Shown: positions 35,696-44,728, counted from the first letter of the stretch. The stretch: DNA of 64,000 nt from Anderseniella sp963759095 (GCA_963759095.1 CAVWYF010000030.1:62001-126000), one strand, 5' to 3'. Numbers and translations are program-made. Notes: a model not told the origin generated them from the letters alone.

Positions 35696-36501
35696 ACAGC
35701 CTTGTCTGCCTGGGCGCAAATTGCTTCTGCAGTTTCCGCCAGCAGGGCCAGATTGCGCTCGCTCGACAGCCGATGATCGCCGTGCTTGATCAATTGCAAC
35801 ATCACATCATCGCCGCTCAGGGCATGGTATGTCTTCAAGGCGTGCTGCCACGGTACATCCGGGTCATCCTCGCCTTGCAGAATGCGAACCGGGCAGGGCA
35901 TCTGCAAACCATGTTCCAGCACCAGGTGTTGCGCACCATCCTCGATGAGCGCCCTGGTGATCACATAAGGTTCGTCGGAATATTCCGAAGGACGTTCATA
36001 CCTGCCAAGCCGCATGACCTCGTCGCGAAATTCGTCACCGTATTTGTCCCACATCAGGTCTTTGGTCATGTCCGCAGCCGGTGCAATCAGGATCAGCCCG
36101 CCGAGCCGGTCAGAATGTCCTGCCTCAATCAGCCGGCGTGCCAGCAGCAGCGCGATCCAGCCCCCCATGCTGGAGCCGATCAGCACCCTGCGGCCTGACG
36201 CGCACCGGGTGAACACAGCTTGCGCCTGGTCAAGCCAGCTCGAAATGGTGCCGTCCACAAACTCGCCACCGCTTTCACCATGGCCGGAATAGTCGAACCT
36301 GACGAACGAGCGCTCAGATGTGCGCGCGTGATCTGCCAGCACTTCCGCCTTTGACCCGCGCATGTCGGACTTGAACCCGCCCAGCCAGAATGTGCCGCAT
36401 CGGCCCGCCGGCACCGGCTCAGCTCCATCGTTCAGCCACGCGATTGCGATGCCGTCTTTTGCTTCAAGGTATTCGGGGGATTTTTGGGCGGAACAGGACA
36501 T
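35692..36501 (-). CDS. Alpha/beta hydrolase
   Basis: 269-aa serine hydrolase of the small BEM46/ABHD10-like group. Oxyanion GGFKSDM, nucleophile elbow GSSMGGW, acid in GEDDPDVPW and catalytic His in KHGDHRLS are all in order. ATG at 36501 is preferred. An upstream ATG at 36543 would add 14 residues encoded by an intergenic repeat (copy F), so the repeat may have extended the frame. No strong ribosome-binding site at either. Substrate unknown; likely an ester or thioester. Confidence 0.83.
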   Translation of the reverse strand: MSCSAQKSPEYLEAKDGIAIAWLNDGAEPVPAGRCGTFWLGGFKSDMRGSKAEVLADHARTSERSFVRFDYSGHGESGGEFVDGTISSWLDQAQAVFTRCASGRRVLIGSSMGGWIALLLARRLIEAGHSDRLGGLILIAPAADMTKDLMWDKYGDEFRDEVMRLGRYERPSEYSDEPYVITRALIEDGAQHLVLEHGLQMPCPVRILQGEDDPDVPWQHALKTYHALSGDDVMLQLIKHGDHRLSSERNLALLAETAEAICAQADKAV

Positions 36502-36525
36502 GGATGCAAATGGAGTTGGATGGTT

Positions 36526-36615
36526 TTTGGTTGTTGCAAACATAAACCATAAACCTGATCGCTTCTAAAGGGTTAGAGCAACTTTATCGGTTCAACTGAA
36601 CCCATGTTGCTCTAG
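36526..36615. repeat. Paired-hairpin intergenic repeat, copy F (reverse orientation)
   Basis: Read on the minus strand: CTAGAGCAACATGGGTTC, then GTTGAACC, GTTGCTCTAA, and GCGATCAGGTTTATGG followed by CAACAACCAAAAACC. The final CCTGATC is missing, so the second palindrome is truncated or diverged, where the hydrolase frame begins. Confidence 0.7.
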
Positions 36616-36732
36616 CCTCTCAACATTGCTTGCAAAATCTGATAAAAGGCCTTTAGGTGCGTTTTTACGCATTTTGAACCCTCTTGCGGTATTTGGAACA
36701 ACTCAGCCGCAAAACTCTAAGGAGATTATACC

Positions 36733-37272
36733 ATTCGCAGACCGATGAACGGGCAAATGCCGCCCAAGGATGACGGACCACGTATCAACGAAGCTATCAC
36801 TAATGCCAATGTGCTTTTGATTGACGCAGAAGGTGAAAAGCGCGGTGTCATGAAAATTGAAGACGCGCTCGATCTCGCGGCGGAAGCCGGGATGGATCTC
36901 GTTGAAGTGTCTCCGAACGCCGACACACCTGTGTGCAAGGTGCTGGACTACGGCAAGTACAAGTATCAGGCCCAGAAGAAGGCCAACGAAGCCAAGAAAA
37001 AACAGAAGGTTATCGAGGTCAAGGAAATCAAGCTGCGGCCTGGTATCGACACGCATGATTACGACGTGAAGATGCGCGCCATGAAGCGGTTTTTTGATGA
37101 CGGCGACAAGGTCAAGGTGACCATGCGGTTTCGCGGCCGTGAAATGGCCCATACCGAACTTGGTTTCGACCTTTTGCAGAAAGTTAAAACCGACACTGAC
37201 GAGTTTGCCAAGGTGGAATACGAGCCGAAGATGGAAGGCCGTCAGATGATCATGATCCTGTCTCCGCGATAG
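36733..37272 (+). CDS. infC: Translation initiation factor IF-3 (AUU start)
   Basis: 179-aa IF-3. N-domain RINEAITNANVLLIDAEGEKRGVM, linker rich in Lys (YQAQKKANEAKKKQK), C-domain EVKEIKLRPGIDTHDYDVKMRAMKRF and VTMRFRGREMAHTELG. I set the start at ATT 36733 because a perfect AAGGAG (36719-36724) sits 8 nt before it and it encodes the conserved IRRP-type N-terminus; the first ATG (36745) is 20 nt from that site. AUU starts are the known basis of IF-3 autoregulation. A terminator follows. Confidence 0.95.
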   Translation: MRRPMNGQMPPKDDGPRINEAITNANVLLIDAEGEKRGVMKIEDALDLAAEAGMDLVEVSPNADTPVCKVLDYGKYKYQAQKKANEAKKKQKVIEVKEIKLRPGIDTHDYDVKMRAMKRFFDDGDKVKVTMRFRGREMAHTELGFDLLQKVKTDTDEFAKVEYEPKMEGRQMIMILSPR

Positions 37273-37297
37273 GTTCAGTTTGCATTGCATGTGCAGG

Positions 37298-37326
37298 AAG
37301 CCGGACCGGATAATGGTCCGGCTTTT
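37298..37326 (+). terminator. Rho-independent terminator after infC
   Basis: Perfect 10-bp stem AAGCCGGACC / GGTCCGGCTT with loop ggataat and a short T-run, 26 nt after the infC stop. It implies infC is monocistronic here, with rpmI/rplT elsewhere. Confidence 0.88.
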
Positions 37327-37426
37327 CTGATTCGGTGGTACCTGCAGCGGGTGTGAACGATTTTCCCATTGTTGCTGTGCCCGTTCACCCGTTAGGGTCG
37401 TTGCAACAATATCCGGTCTGCCTGGT

Positions 37427-37456
37427 TGATCCGGATCCACGCTTTGCGCGTAGGTT
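37427..37456 (+). promoter_or_regulatory. Candidate ECF (RpoE/ChrR-type) promoter of the sigma factor gene
   Basis: TGATCC at 37427-37432, an 18-nt spacer and TAGGTT at 37451-37456, about 33 nt before the sigma gene. From memory, singlet-oxygen ECF sigma factors of this group recognise TGATC near -35 with a TA-rich -10 at this spacing. This would give autoregulation. Confidence 0.45.
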
Positions 37457-37488
37457 GAGTATCTGCAACCAGGCCAGAGACTGACTCT

Positions 37489-38091
37489 ATGGTGATTGCC
37501 CCCGCTGTGACAGATGGAATCCGCCGAAAAACCGGCCAAAACCCGCAGGCAGTGCTGTTTGCCCAGCTCCTGAAAAACGTCGCTGAACAGCGCGACCGCC
37601 AGGCGTTTGCGCAGCTTTTTGAGCATTTTGGCCCGCGGTTGAAGGGGTTCATGATGCGCAAGGGTGCCAATGCCGAATTGGCTGAAGACCTGGTTCAGGA
37701 CGCCATGATTGCGGTCTGGAACAAGGCGGCAATGTTTTCTCCCGGCAAGGGGTCGGTTACAACGTGGATTTACACGATCGCACGCAACCTGCGTATAGAC
37801 CGGTTACGTCGTGAAGGGTCCCGGTATTTTACCGATATCGACGATTATGAAGAAGCCAGCGATGATCCGGCAAGCGATGACATCGTAATAAGCAGGCAGC
37901 AGGATATGGCGGTGACCGAAGCGCTTGACGTGTTGCCTGATGACCAGCGTGAAGTGATTGTGATGGCGTTCATGGACGACATGACGCAATCGGAAATAGC
38001 AGACAAACTTGATGTGCCTCTGGGTACTGTCAAATCTAGAATGCGACTGGCTTATCGCAAGATGGGCTCAGTTCTGGAGGACTTGAGATGA
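37489..38091 (+). CDS. rpoE: ECF RNA polymerase sigma factor, RpoE (ChrR-partner) group
   Basis: 200-aa ECF sigma. Region 2: AFAQLFEHFGPRLKGFMMRKGANAELAEDLVQDAMIAVWNKA, with WIYTIARNLRIDRLRR. Region 4: LPDDQREVIVMAFMDDMTQSEIADKLDVPLGTVKSRMRLAYRKM. The partner anti-sigma gene follows with a 4-nt overlap, and that partner has ChrR zinc ligands at the classical positions, so this is an ECF11-type regulator of the singlet-oxygen response. ATG at 37489 leaves a ~15-residue N-terminal tail. Confidence 0.9.
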   Translation: MVIAPAVTDGIRRKTGQNPQAVLFAQLLKNVAEQRDRQAFAQLFEHFGPRLKGFMMRKGANAELAEDLVQDAMIAVWNKAAMFSPGKGSVTTWIYTIARNLRIDRLRREGSRYFTDIDDYEEASDDPASDDIVISRQQDMAVTEALDVLPDDQREVIVMAFMDDMTQSEIADKLDVPLGTVKSRMRLAYRKMGSVLEDLR

Positions 38092-38747
38092 AAACGATGT
38101 TCCATCTGGACGATGCAACAGTAGTAGCCTATGCGGGCGGCAGCTTGTCCAATTGCCTGTCCGTGGTTGCTGCAAGTCACGTCGCCATGTGCGATCATTG
38201 CCGTGCCAAGGTACGCAAAGCCGAGGCTGTTGGTGCTGCATTGCTGGAGACAAGTGAGCTGCAGCAAATGAAGCCTGATGCCTTGTCATCGGTGTTCGAA
38301 CGCATTGATAGTAGTGACTGGGTGCAACCTAAGTCGCGCAGCGACGTGTCTGACGATCCGGATCCGTCATTGCCCCTGCCGGTATCCCGTTTGCTCGATC
38401 ACAAGCTTGATGATGTGCGCTGGAAGACGGCGGGACCTGGTGTTGGCATTCATGTCATTGAGAAAAATCCGGATGGCTCCAGCCTTTACCTGCTCAAGGT
38501 GCGGCCGGGTCACAAACTGCCTGATCACGGCCATGCAGGCCAGGAAATGACATTGATCCTGCGGGGTGCCTATCGCGATCAGATTGGGCGTTTTGCGCCC
38601 GGTGACGTGGCTGATCTGGATGAAAACGTTGAACATCAGCCGGTGATTGAGGATGGCGACGACTGCATTTGCCTGATCGCCACCGAAGCGCCTGCGCGGT
38701 TCAAGGGGTTGGTGCCTCGATTGCTGCAGCCCATCGTCGGTATCTGA
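38088..38747 (+). CDS. chrR: ChrR-type zinc anti-sigma factor with cupin domain
   Basis: 219 aa. N-terminal anti-sigma domain with zinc ligands His6, His31, Cys35 and Cys38 (HVAMCDHC), the same positions known for Rhodobacter sphaeroides ChrR. C-terminal cupin domain about 110-200, with HVIEKNPDGSSLYLLKVRPGHKLPDHGHAGQEMTLILRGAY supplying second-metal ligands. It holds RpoE inactive; singlet oxygen triggers its turnover. Start overlaps the sigma stop by 4 nt. Confidence 0.92.
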   Translation: MKTMFHLDDATVVAYAGGSLSNCLSVVAASHVAMCDHCRAKVRKAEAVGAALLETSELQQMKPDALSSVFERIDSSDWVQPKSRSDVSDDPDPSLPLPVSRLLDHKLDDVRWKTAGPGVGIHVIEKNPDGSSLYLLKVRPGHKLPDHGHAGQEMTLILRGAYRDQIGRFAPGDVADLDENVEHQPVIEDGDDCICLIATEAPARFKGLVPRLLQPIVGI

Positions 38748-38759
38748 CGACCCACCCGC

Positions 38760-39524
38760 ATGGACCAGAAGGCAGCACCCTGGAAAACCGTCTGGATCAC
38801 CGGCGCGAGCTCCGGCATTGGCCGCCGGCTTGCGCTTGATCTTGCCGGCCTGGGTGCAACTGTCGCGGTATCAGCGCGCTCAGGCGATGCACTTGCAGAA
38901 CTTGCTGCTGAAAACGCCAATATCCGCAGTTACCCGCTCGATGTGACCGATCTGGCCGCGTGCCGGACAACTGCAAGGTCTGTCGAGGCAGACATCGGGC
39001 CATTGGACCTTGTGGTCATGGCAGCGGGTATCTGGATCATCCGGGACATCGAGAGTTTCCAGGCGGAAGATTCAATCAAGTCAATGCGGGTCAATTATGA
39101 AGGCGCGGCCAGTGTGATCGACGCTGTTTTGCCGTCGATGATGAAGCGGCGTGCCGGCCACATCGCGCCGGTTGCGTCGGTTGCCGGTTACCGAGGTATT
39201 CCCAGGGCAGTTACATACGCGCCTACCAAGGCCGCCCTGATCTCCATGGCGGAAGCCTTGCGAACCGACGCGGCCCAGCATGGCATCAAGGTGCAGATCA
39301 TCAACCCGGGCTTCGTACGCACGCCGATGACCGACACCAACGACTTTCCGATGCCGTTTCTCCTGGAGCCGGAAGACGCCTCGCGCCGCATCATTGCAGG
39401 ATTAAAGGCAGACCGGTTCGAGATCGTTTTTCCCGCCCGCCTGGCGATCATCATGAAGCTGTTGCGGTTGTTGCCGTACAGGCTCTATTTCTGGCTGATG
39501 GCGCGCTTTGTGCAACGTGCCTGA
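38760..39524 (+). CDS. SDR family oxidoreductase downstream of chrR
   Basis: 254-aa SDR. TGASSGIGR at ~15, VMAAGIW replaces NNAG, catalytic Ser in VASVAG and Tyr/Lys in YAPTK, NPGFVRTPM; the C-terminus is hydrophobic and basic (LAIIMKLLRLLPYRLYFWLMARF), suggesting membrane association and lipid substrates. It starts 12 nt after chrR, so it is likely in the sigma factor's own operon. SDR genes accompany RpoE/ChrR loci in other alphaproteobacteria. Confidence 0.84.
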   Translation: MDQKAAPWKTVWITGASSGIGRRLALDLAGLGATVAVSARSGDALAELAAENANIRSYPLDVTDLAACRTTARSVEADIGPLDLVVMAAGIWIIRDIESFQAEDSIKSMRVNYEGAASVIDAVLPSMMKRRAGHIAPVASVAGYRGIPRAVTYAPTKAALISMAEALRTDAAQHGIKVQIINPGFVRTPMTDTNDFPMPFLLEPEDASRRIIAGLKADRFEIVFPARLAIIMKLLRLLPYRLYFWLMARFVQRA

Positions 39525-39596
39525 CCTGGCCTTGCACAGCCTGTTTCAAAATGGCTGCAGATAAGGTTAGTCTGTCGGCGACGGGCAGGAGGATAT

Positions 39597-39938
39597 ATGG
39601 GGAAAATCAACAGGTGGGCGATTGTCTTGATCGGCTGTTGTGTAATCGGAACCGATCCGGCGCACGCTCAGGATGAAGGTGATGCGCCGTCGTGCTGGTG
39701 GGACTATGCAAGCTGTGCCCGCCAGTCTTTCGGTGATGCGCAATGGCGCTCGGTCTGCTATGCGGACTTTTCCAGTTGTATTGGGAAAAAACAATTGCCG
39801 GTGTGTGCTGCTACGCCCACCGTGCCTGATTGTGTGTCCTACAAGGCGGAGTGCGATGCGCTTGCCGCCGGTGACACTGGCCTGCTCGTCGATTGCAGCG
39901 ATGATGCCGATGCCTGCGCGCTGGCGCATGGATGCTAG
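39597..39938 (+). CDS. Small exported cysteine-rich protein
   Basis: 113 aa, family not recognised. Signal peptide (WAIVLIGCCVIGTDPAHA, cleavage after AHA) and a mature part of ~88 residues with nine or so Cys in repeated C-x6-C or C-x7-C spacing (SCWWDYASCARQ, CYADFSSCIG, PVC, DCVSYKAEC, DC, AC, GC), probably disulfide-bonded in the periplasm. ATG at 39598 region follows a GGAGG (39588-39592). Independent unit downstream of the SDR. Confidence 0.65.
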   Translation: MGKINRWAIVLIGCCVIGTDPAHAQDEGDAPSCWWDYASCARQSFGDAQWRSVCYADFSSCIGKKQLPVCAATPTVPDCVSYKAECDALAAGDTGLLVDCSDDADACALAHGC

Positions 39939-40086
39939 CTGAAAATGTCATAAACCGTATTGTCATGGGTGTGTTAGAGCAGGCTGTGGACGCAACGTAG
40001 CGTGCGGCCCGTGTTCAATCCGCTCTTCAGATGGCTGGTCCTTTGCCTTCTGCAAACTGTATGACTCTTCAGGAAACTCCATTGCC

Positions 40087-40977
40087 ATGTCCGCCCCCTC
40101 CCGCCCCCTGATCGGATGGTTTGCCGCCTTCGGCGTCGTCTTCATCTGGTCGGGTTGGGTCGTGGTATCGAGGCTCGGTGTTGTGCAGACGCTGACCATT
40201 TACGACATGGTTGCGTTGCGGTTTGTGGTTGCAACCATCGCCGTGGCGCCTTTCGTGTGGCGCTATTGGCCACGAAACCTGCGCTGGTGGCAGATTTTTC
40301 TCATTTCGTGTGGCCAGGGTGTCCCCTATCTGCTGTTGGCATTCGGTGGCTTCCAGTTTGCGCCGGCCTCGCACGCCGGCATCATGATGAACGGCACATT
40401 GCCAGTCTTCGCGGCCATTTTAGGTTGGATATGGCTGAAAGACCGACCCGGTGCCTGGAAAATTGCCGGTATGACGGTGATACTGGTTGGCTGCGGCCTG
40501 ATCGGCTGGGACCGCGACACCGGCGGCGTGGCGCCCAATGCGTGGATTGGCCATCTCATGTTTATCGGCTCGGCACTGTTTATCGCCATCAACATGATTG
40601 GCACCAAAGCCTGGCAGCTCACTCCGATGCAGGCAATGGTGTGTATTCCGACAGTTAATCTCGCATGGTTCGGCCCGCTCTATCTGGCGTTCCTGCCCAA
40701 GGCGGTGCATGTCGCACCCTGGTCGGAGATCATTTTGCAGGGTGCCTATCAGGGGCTCGGTCCCAGCGTGGTGGCCGTGTTGCTGTTTACCACTGCAGTG
40801 CGCTCAATTGGCCCGTCGGCCACGGCTGCAATGATGGCGATGGTGCCCGGCATGGTTGCCCTGGTGGCTATACCGGTTTTGCGTGAATGGCCGAGCCTGC
40901 TGGCCTGGGCCGGACTTTTCCTGGCGACCGGCGGTATACTCCTGGCGGCTGGCTGGCGGCCGGTGAAAGTGTCATAG
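40087..40977 (+). CDS. EamA/DMT family transporter
   Basis: 296-aa inner-membrane drug/metabolite transporter with about ten hydrophobic helices in two EamA repeats (first: GWFAAFGVVFIWSGWVVVSR to WIWLKDRPGAWKIAGM; second: WIGHLMFIGSALFIAINMIG to LLAWAGLFLATGGILLAAG). Substrate unknown; the family exports amino acids and metabolites. No linked regulator. Confidence 0.86.
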   Translation: MSAPSRPLIGWFAAFGVVFIWSGWVVVSRLGVVQTLTIYDMVALRFVVATIAVAPFVWRYWPRNLRWWQIFLISCGQGVPYLLLAFGGFQFAPASHAGIMMNGTLPVFAAILGWIWLKDRPGAWKIAGMTVILVGCGLIGWDRDTGGVAPNAWIGHLMFIGSALFIAINMIGTKAWQLTPMQAMVCIPTVNLAWFGPLYLAFLPKAVHVAPWSEIILQGAYQGLGPSVVAVLLFTTAVRSIGPSATAAMMAMVPGMVALVAIPVLREWPSLLAWAGLFLATGGILLAAGWRPVKVS

Positions 40978-41030
40978 TTGTTAGGGCCAGGACAATCTTG
41001 ACATTTTCTTTGATGTGGGGAGATGCCGAT

Positions 41031-41780
41031 ATGAGCTCTAGCAGGCCACGCACGGCCCTCAGGCTGGCAGGGGTGGCCCTGAACGTGGCCTCGCCTGACA
41101 AGCTTGCTGCGTTTTACACAAAGCACCTCGGCATGGCCGCTGACCGCTCCGGTGAATTCCTGCGGTTAGGGTATGGCGGGCCGGCGGCAAGCCTGGAGCT
41201 GCGGCCGTTGCCATCTCCAAAACCTTACGTCCATGATGCCTCGGATGAATACTGGAAAATCGGTATCACGCTTCCGAACGTGGACATGGCGTTTGAGCAA
41301 CTCAACCGGGCCGGTGTCCCGGTAACACAACCGCGCCAGTTTCTCGACATTGGCTATATGTGTCATCTCACCGACCCGGACGGTTTTCAGATCGAGTTGC
41401 TGCAGCACACATTTGAAGGTCAGCCCCGGACATCGCCAGGAAATCCGGATCTGCCGCTGGGTGGTGGTGCGCAGATCGGGCAGATTACCTTGCGGGTAGC
41501 AGGCCTTCATAAGGCTCTTGCGCTTTATCAGCGCTCGATGGGCATGCGTCTTCTGTCAAAACAGGTTGTGCCTGGCCGCGATTTCACTTTGTATTTCCTG
41601 GCATTCACTGGCGAAAACGCGCCCAATCGTGACATCGAAGCAGTTGAGAACCGACCCTGGCTGTGGCAGCGGCCATACACGACGCTGGAATTGCAGCACC
41701 TTACGGAACCAGGAAGACACATTCGGTCAACAACATCTGGCGGTGCAGGATATACTGGACTGCTCATCGAGGGTCGCTAG
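41031..41780 (+). CDS. VOC (glyoxalase/dioxygenase) family protein
   Basis: 249 aa with two vicinal-oxygen-chelate modules: 10-125 (LAGVALNVASPDKLAAFYTKHLGM, HLTDPDGFQIELLQ) and 145-245 (IGQITLRVAGLHKALALYQRSMGMRLL). Metal ligands such as His/Glu pairs are only partly evident (HLTDPDGFQIELL fits). ATG at 41031 follows GGGGAG by about 8 nt; the longer frame upstream overlaps the transporter and lacks family similarity. Reaction unknown. Confidence 0.8.
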   Translation: MSSSRPRTALRLAGVALNVASPDKLAAFYTKHLGMAADRSGEFLRLGYGGPAASLELRPLPSPKPYVHDASDEYWKIGITLPNVDMAFEQLNRAGVPVTQPRQFLDIGYMCHLTDPDGFQIELLQHTFEGQPRTSPGNPDLPLGGGAQIGQITLRVAGLHKALALYQRSMGMRLLSKQVVPGRDFTLYFLAFTGENAPNRDIEAVENRPWLWQRPYTTLELQHLTEPGRHIRSTTSGGAGYTGLLIEGR

Positions 41781-42150
41781 GGTCCGAGCCCTAACATTTT
41801 GTTCAAAAAGGGAATTATGCCCAATTCCTCAATCAAAATGGGACGCATGGTCAATTTTGTGACAACGCGGATCAGTGACGATATCGGCGAAAAACAGCGA
41901 AAAATAACGCAAGGGTATGTTTGGCACGGCATTTGCGTCAACTCTCAGCATTACTGATTGAAATGAAAGACAAAAGCAAATGCGGACTACCCAGGGTAAC
42001 GGGCTTAACGGGTCAAAAAAGCCTGTACTTGAGCCAAATTTTGCCAGTTTCAACTACCATCTGGCTGATAATGAGTATGTGCAACGCATCTTGCATAAGG
42101 GGCATGTGTCCCAGTTTGAAGCAGAATCAGACCGGACGGAGGATGAGCCG
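41781..42150. other. Spacer before the coiled-coil gene
   Basis: 370 bases with no firm gene. From 41980 the frame of the following coiled-coil gene is already open with an ATG and could add 57 residues, but that part is low in similarity to the rest. The AT-rich stretch around 41790-41960 probably contains the promoter. Confidence 0.45.
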
Positions 42151-42768
42151 ATGAAAAAACTGAACCGGAAAAAGAACACCGCTGCGAGCGGGCAGGAGAA
42201 TGAATCCATGGAAACCGCACCTGCGCCAGTCGGCCACAATTCCGTATCCGAGCCAGAGCTGGAAGCCACGCCTGATCAGCTGGAAACGCTGCGCGACATT
42301 CTGGTCGGCCCCAGCCTGACCATGACGGAAACCCGTCTGAAGGAGCTTTTGCTCATCCTCGAAGAACGCGAAGATGATCTGAACAAGCGCGAAGAAATGT
42401 TGCAGCAGCAGATAACCTACGTTCAGTCGGATGTAACCGAGCGCGAACAGGCTCTCAACAAGAAGATTTCCCAGGTTGAAGCGGAACTGGCAGCACGCGA
42501 AGAAGCGCTCTACCAGAAGGTCTCCAATGTGGAACGTGAGCTGGCAGAGCGTGAACAGGCGTTGAGCCAGAAACTGTCCGAACTCGATACGCAGATCGGA
42601 AACTGCAAGGCTGCCAATATGAGAATGGATATGGACTTTACCGCGTCGCTCTCGCTGGCAAACAAGCAGCAGGACAGCAAGATCCGCGATGTCGGCCACG
42701 CCATCTCCATGCTGGGTGATCAGATCGCCCAGATGTGTGATCAGGCACCGAGCGAAGCCGCAGAGTAA
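42151..42768 (+). CDS. Coiled-coil protein with 18-residue repeats
   Basis: 205 aa, family not recognised. Basic N-terminus (MKKLNRKKN), then a short acidic region, then a long heptad coiled coil (about 55-165). Inside are three tandem 18-residue units beginning EREQALNKK, AREEALYQK and EREQALSQK (54-nt DNA repeat), and a helical tail with MGDQIAQM-like pattern. No signal peptide or membrane segment. ATG at 42151 is chosen because GGAGG lies 8 nt upstream; ATG 41980 is an alternative. Possibly cytoskeletal or a scaffold. Confidence 0.6.
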   Translation: MKKLNRKKNTAASGQENESMETAPAPVGHNSVSEPELEATPDQLETLRDILVGPSLTMTETRLKELLLILEEREDDLNKREEMLQQQITYVQSDVTEREQALNKKISQVEAELAAREEALYQKVSNVERELAEREQALSQKLSELDTQIGNCKAANMRMDMDFTASLSLANKQQDSKIRDVGHAISMLGDQIAQMCDQAPSEAAE

Positions 42769-42939
42769 GCTCTCCTGGGTTTTTAAAGACGCGTTGGGAT
42801 GTGCCGCACGCCCCCCTCTGTAGTGGCATTTACCTGATGCTGGCCTCGCCTCCGGGCGAGGTCTCCGCTTTTTGGTCGGGGGTGGGTTCAGTGATGACGC
42901 GTCATGGCCGACCGTCACCCGGACATCGCGTTGTCGGTC

Positions 42940-43411
42940 CTACACCTTGCGGAAGGATATCAGCACCTGGCCGACAGGGATGCCGAACTTCTTCACTTTC
43001 GCGCGATTGAGCACCGTGTGTTCGTCGATCTGGTAAAACAGGTCCGAGAATGACAGCATCATTTTCTTGCCGCCGACCTTCAGGGCCATCGAATAGGCCA
43101 CGTCACCGCGCATGGCTGTCATCACTCCCTTGCCCGGTGTCGGCGTATCGGCGCAACTTGCCTGAAAGCTGCCGTCATCGTTGAATTTCAGCCGCCAGAT
43201 GCGGGTTTCCTTTTCGCCATCGGAAAATAGTGAAGTCTTCTTCCAGAAGAAAATCATTGCCGTCCCAGCGGCCTTCGATGTCTGCCACAAAGGATTTTTT
43301 GACTTTTCCGGTGATGGTTTCGAACATTCCCCAGGCGCGCGTGCGGCCTTCGAAATAATCGGCCATGTTGAATGTTGGCATGCTGAAGCTGTCCGGATTG
43401 CGTTGAAGCAT
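42940..43411 (-). CDS. DUF3833 family protein, interrupted by a one-base frameshift
   Basis: Two overlapping frames join into one DUF3833 protein: the N-terminal frame gives ADYFEGRTRAWGMFETITGKVKKSFV, DIEGRWDGNDFLLEEDF; the C-terminal one gives DGEKETRIWRLKF, KMMLSFSDLFYQIDE and VLNRAKVKKFGIPVGQVLISFRK. An extra base near 43222 breaks them; removing it yields 156 aa. DUF3833 proteins are lipocalin-like and accompany CFA-type methyltransferases in RpoE/ChrR-controlled loci. Last gene of the operon; start at 43411 or 43381. Confidence 0.8.
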
Positions 43412-43488
43412 TTCGTGGGTCCTGACATGAGGATTTATGAGTTGAAATAGAGCGTTGATATCTCTAACGAAACCGTTAGCCAGGTGGA

Positions 43489-44728
43489 TCAGTGCGCTTG
43501 CCTGCGCAGCACGTAAAGGCCCACATCAATAGCACCGTCGTCAAAGCCTGCCTCACAATAGGTCAGGTAATACAACCACATCCGCCTGAATTTTTCGTCA
43601 TATCCAAGCGGACTGATATCATCCCAGGCCGCGTTGAACTTCTGCCTCCACAACCGCAGGGTCGTGGCGTAGTCGCAACCGAATTTCTGGGTGTGCACCA
43701 AGCTCATGCCGTGATCGGCCGCATGTCTGGAAATGGCATTGTCCGTCAGCAACATGCCGCCTGGAAAAACGTAACGCTGTATGAAATCAACCTTGGCCCG
43801 GTAGCGCTCAAAATATTCCGGTGCAATTGTGATTGCCTGTATGACGGCCTGGCCGCCGGGTTTCAGCAAACGCGACAGCGTGGCGAAATAGGCCGGCCAG
43901 TTTTCTTCCCCTACAGCCTCGATCATCTCGATCGACACGATTGCATCATATCGGCCCTGCACCTGGCGATAGTCCTTCAGAGCCAGGGAAACCTTGTCAT
44001 CAAGGCCTTGCTGTTTCATGCGCTCCCGGGCGAATTCCAGCTGCCGGCCCGACAGTGTGATGCCCTCCACGGCCGTGCCTGCCAGTCCTGCGTGTTCCGC
44101 CATGCCGCCCCAGCCGCAGCCGATCTCCAGCATGGCTTCTTCATCTGCAACCTGCGCCAGTTCCAGAGCACGGGCATATTTGGCATCGTTGCGCAGCGTC
44201 CAGGCTGATGTCCTTGCCGTCAAACAGGGCGCTTGAATAGGTCATGCCCGGGTCAAGCCAAAGGGCGTAAAAATCATTGCCCATGTCATAGTGGGCCTCA
44301 ATGTTCCGGCGGCTGCCGGCAAGTGTGTTGCTGCGCCGTTTATGGACGAGCTTGTCGCTGAGCCGTACCTTGAACAGATTGCCGCCTGCGGCGTGAAACG
44401 CGCTGCGGTTGATCAGGAAAAACCGGAACAGTGACACCAGATCGCTGCAGTCAACATCGCCTGCCATATAGGCTTCACCAAACCCGACCGACCCGCGCCG
44501 AATGCATTTTTCCAGCACCCGGTATGAATTTATTGTCAGATCGGCATCAAAACCATCTGTTGATTTTTGTCCCAGAACAAGCTGATGACCGTCAGGCAGT
44601 GTCAATCTGAGTTGCCCCTGCAGGCGATCCTTCACCATGCGCCTGCCCAGAATTTCAAGCACACGACCGGTAAGGCTGCGCCGCAACCTGGCCGGTCGCG
44701 GGCCTGCCTGAAGTAATTCGTCACTCAT
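43489..44728 (-). CDS. Cyclopropane-fatty-acid synthase-like methyltransferase, frameshifted
   Basis: SAM-dependent enzyme acting on unsaturated phospholipid acyl chains. The N-terminal frame (44728-44141) ends in NIEAHYDMGNDFYALWLDPGMTYSSALF; the C-terminal one carries the SAM site LEIGCGWGGMAEHAG, then GITLSGRQLEFARER and IEMIEAVGEENW. One extra base near 44188 separates them; repaired length is 412 aa, normal for the family. In R. sphaeroides such genes in the singlet-oxygen regulon make methylated and furan fatty acids; that role is inferred here. Start overlaps DUF1365 end by 4 nt. Confidence 0.87.
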
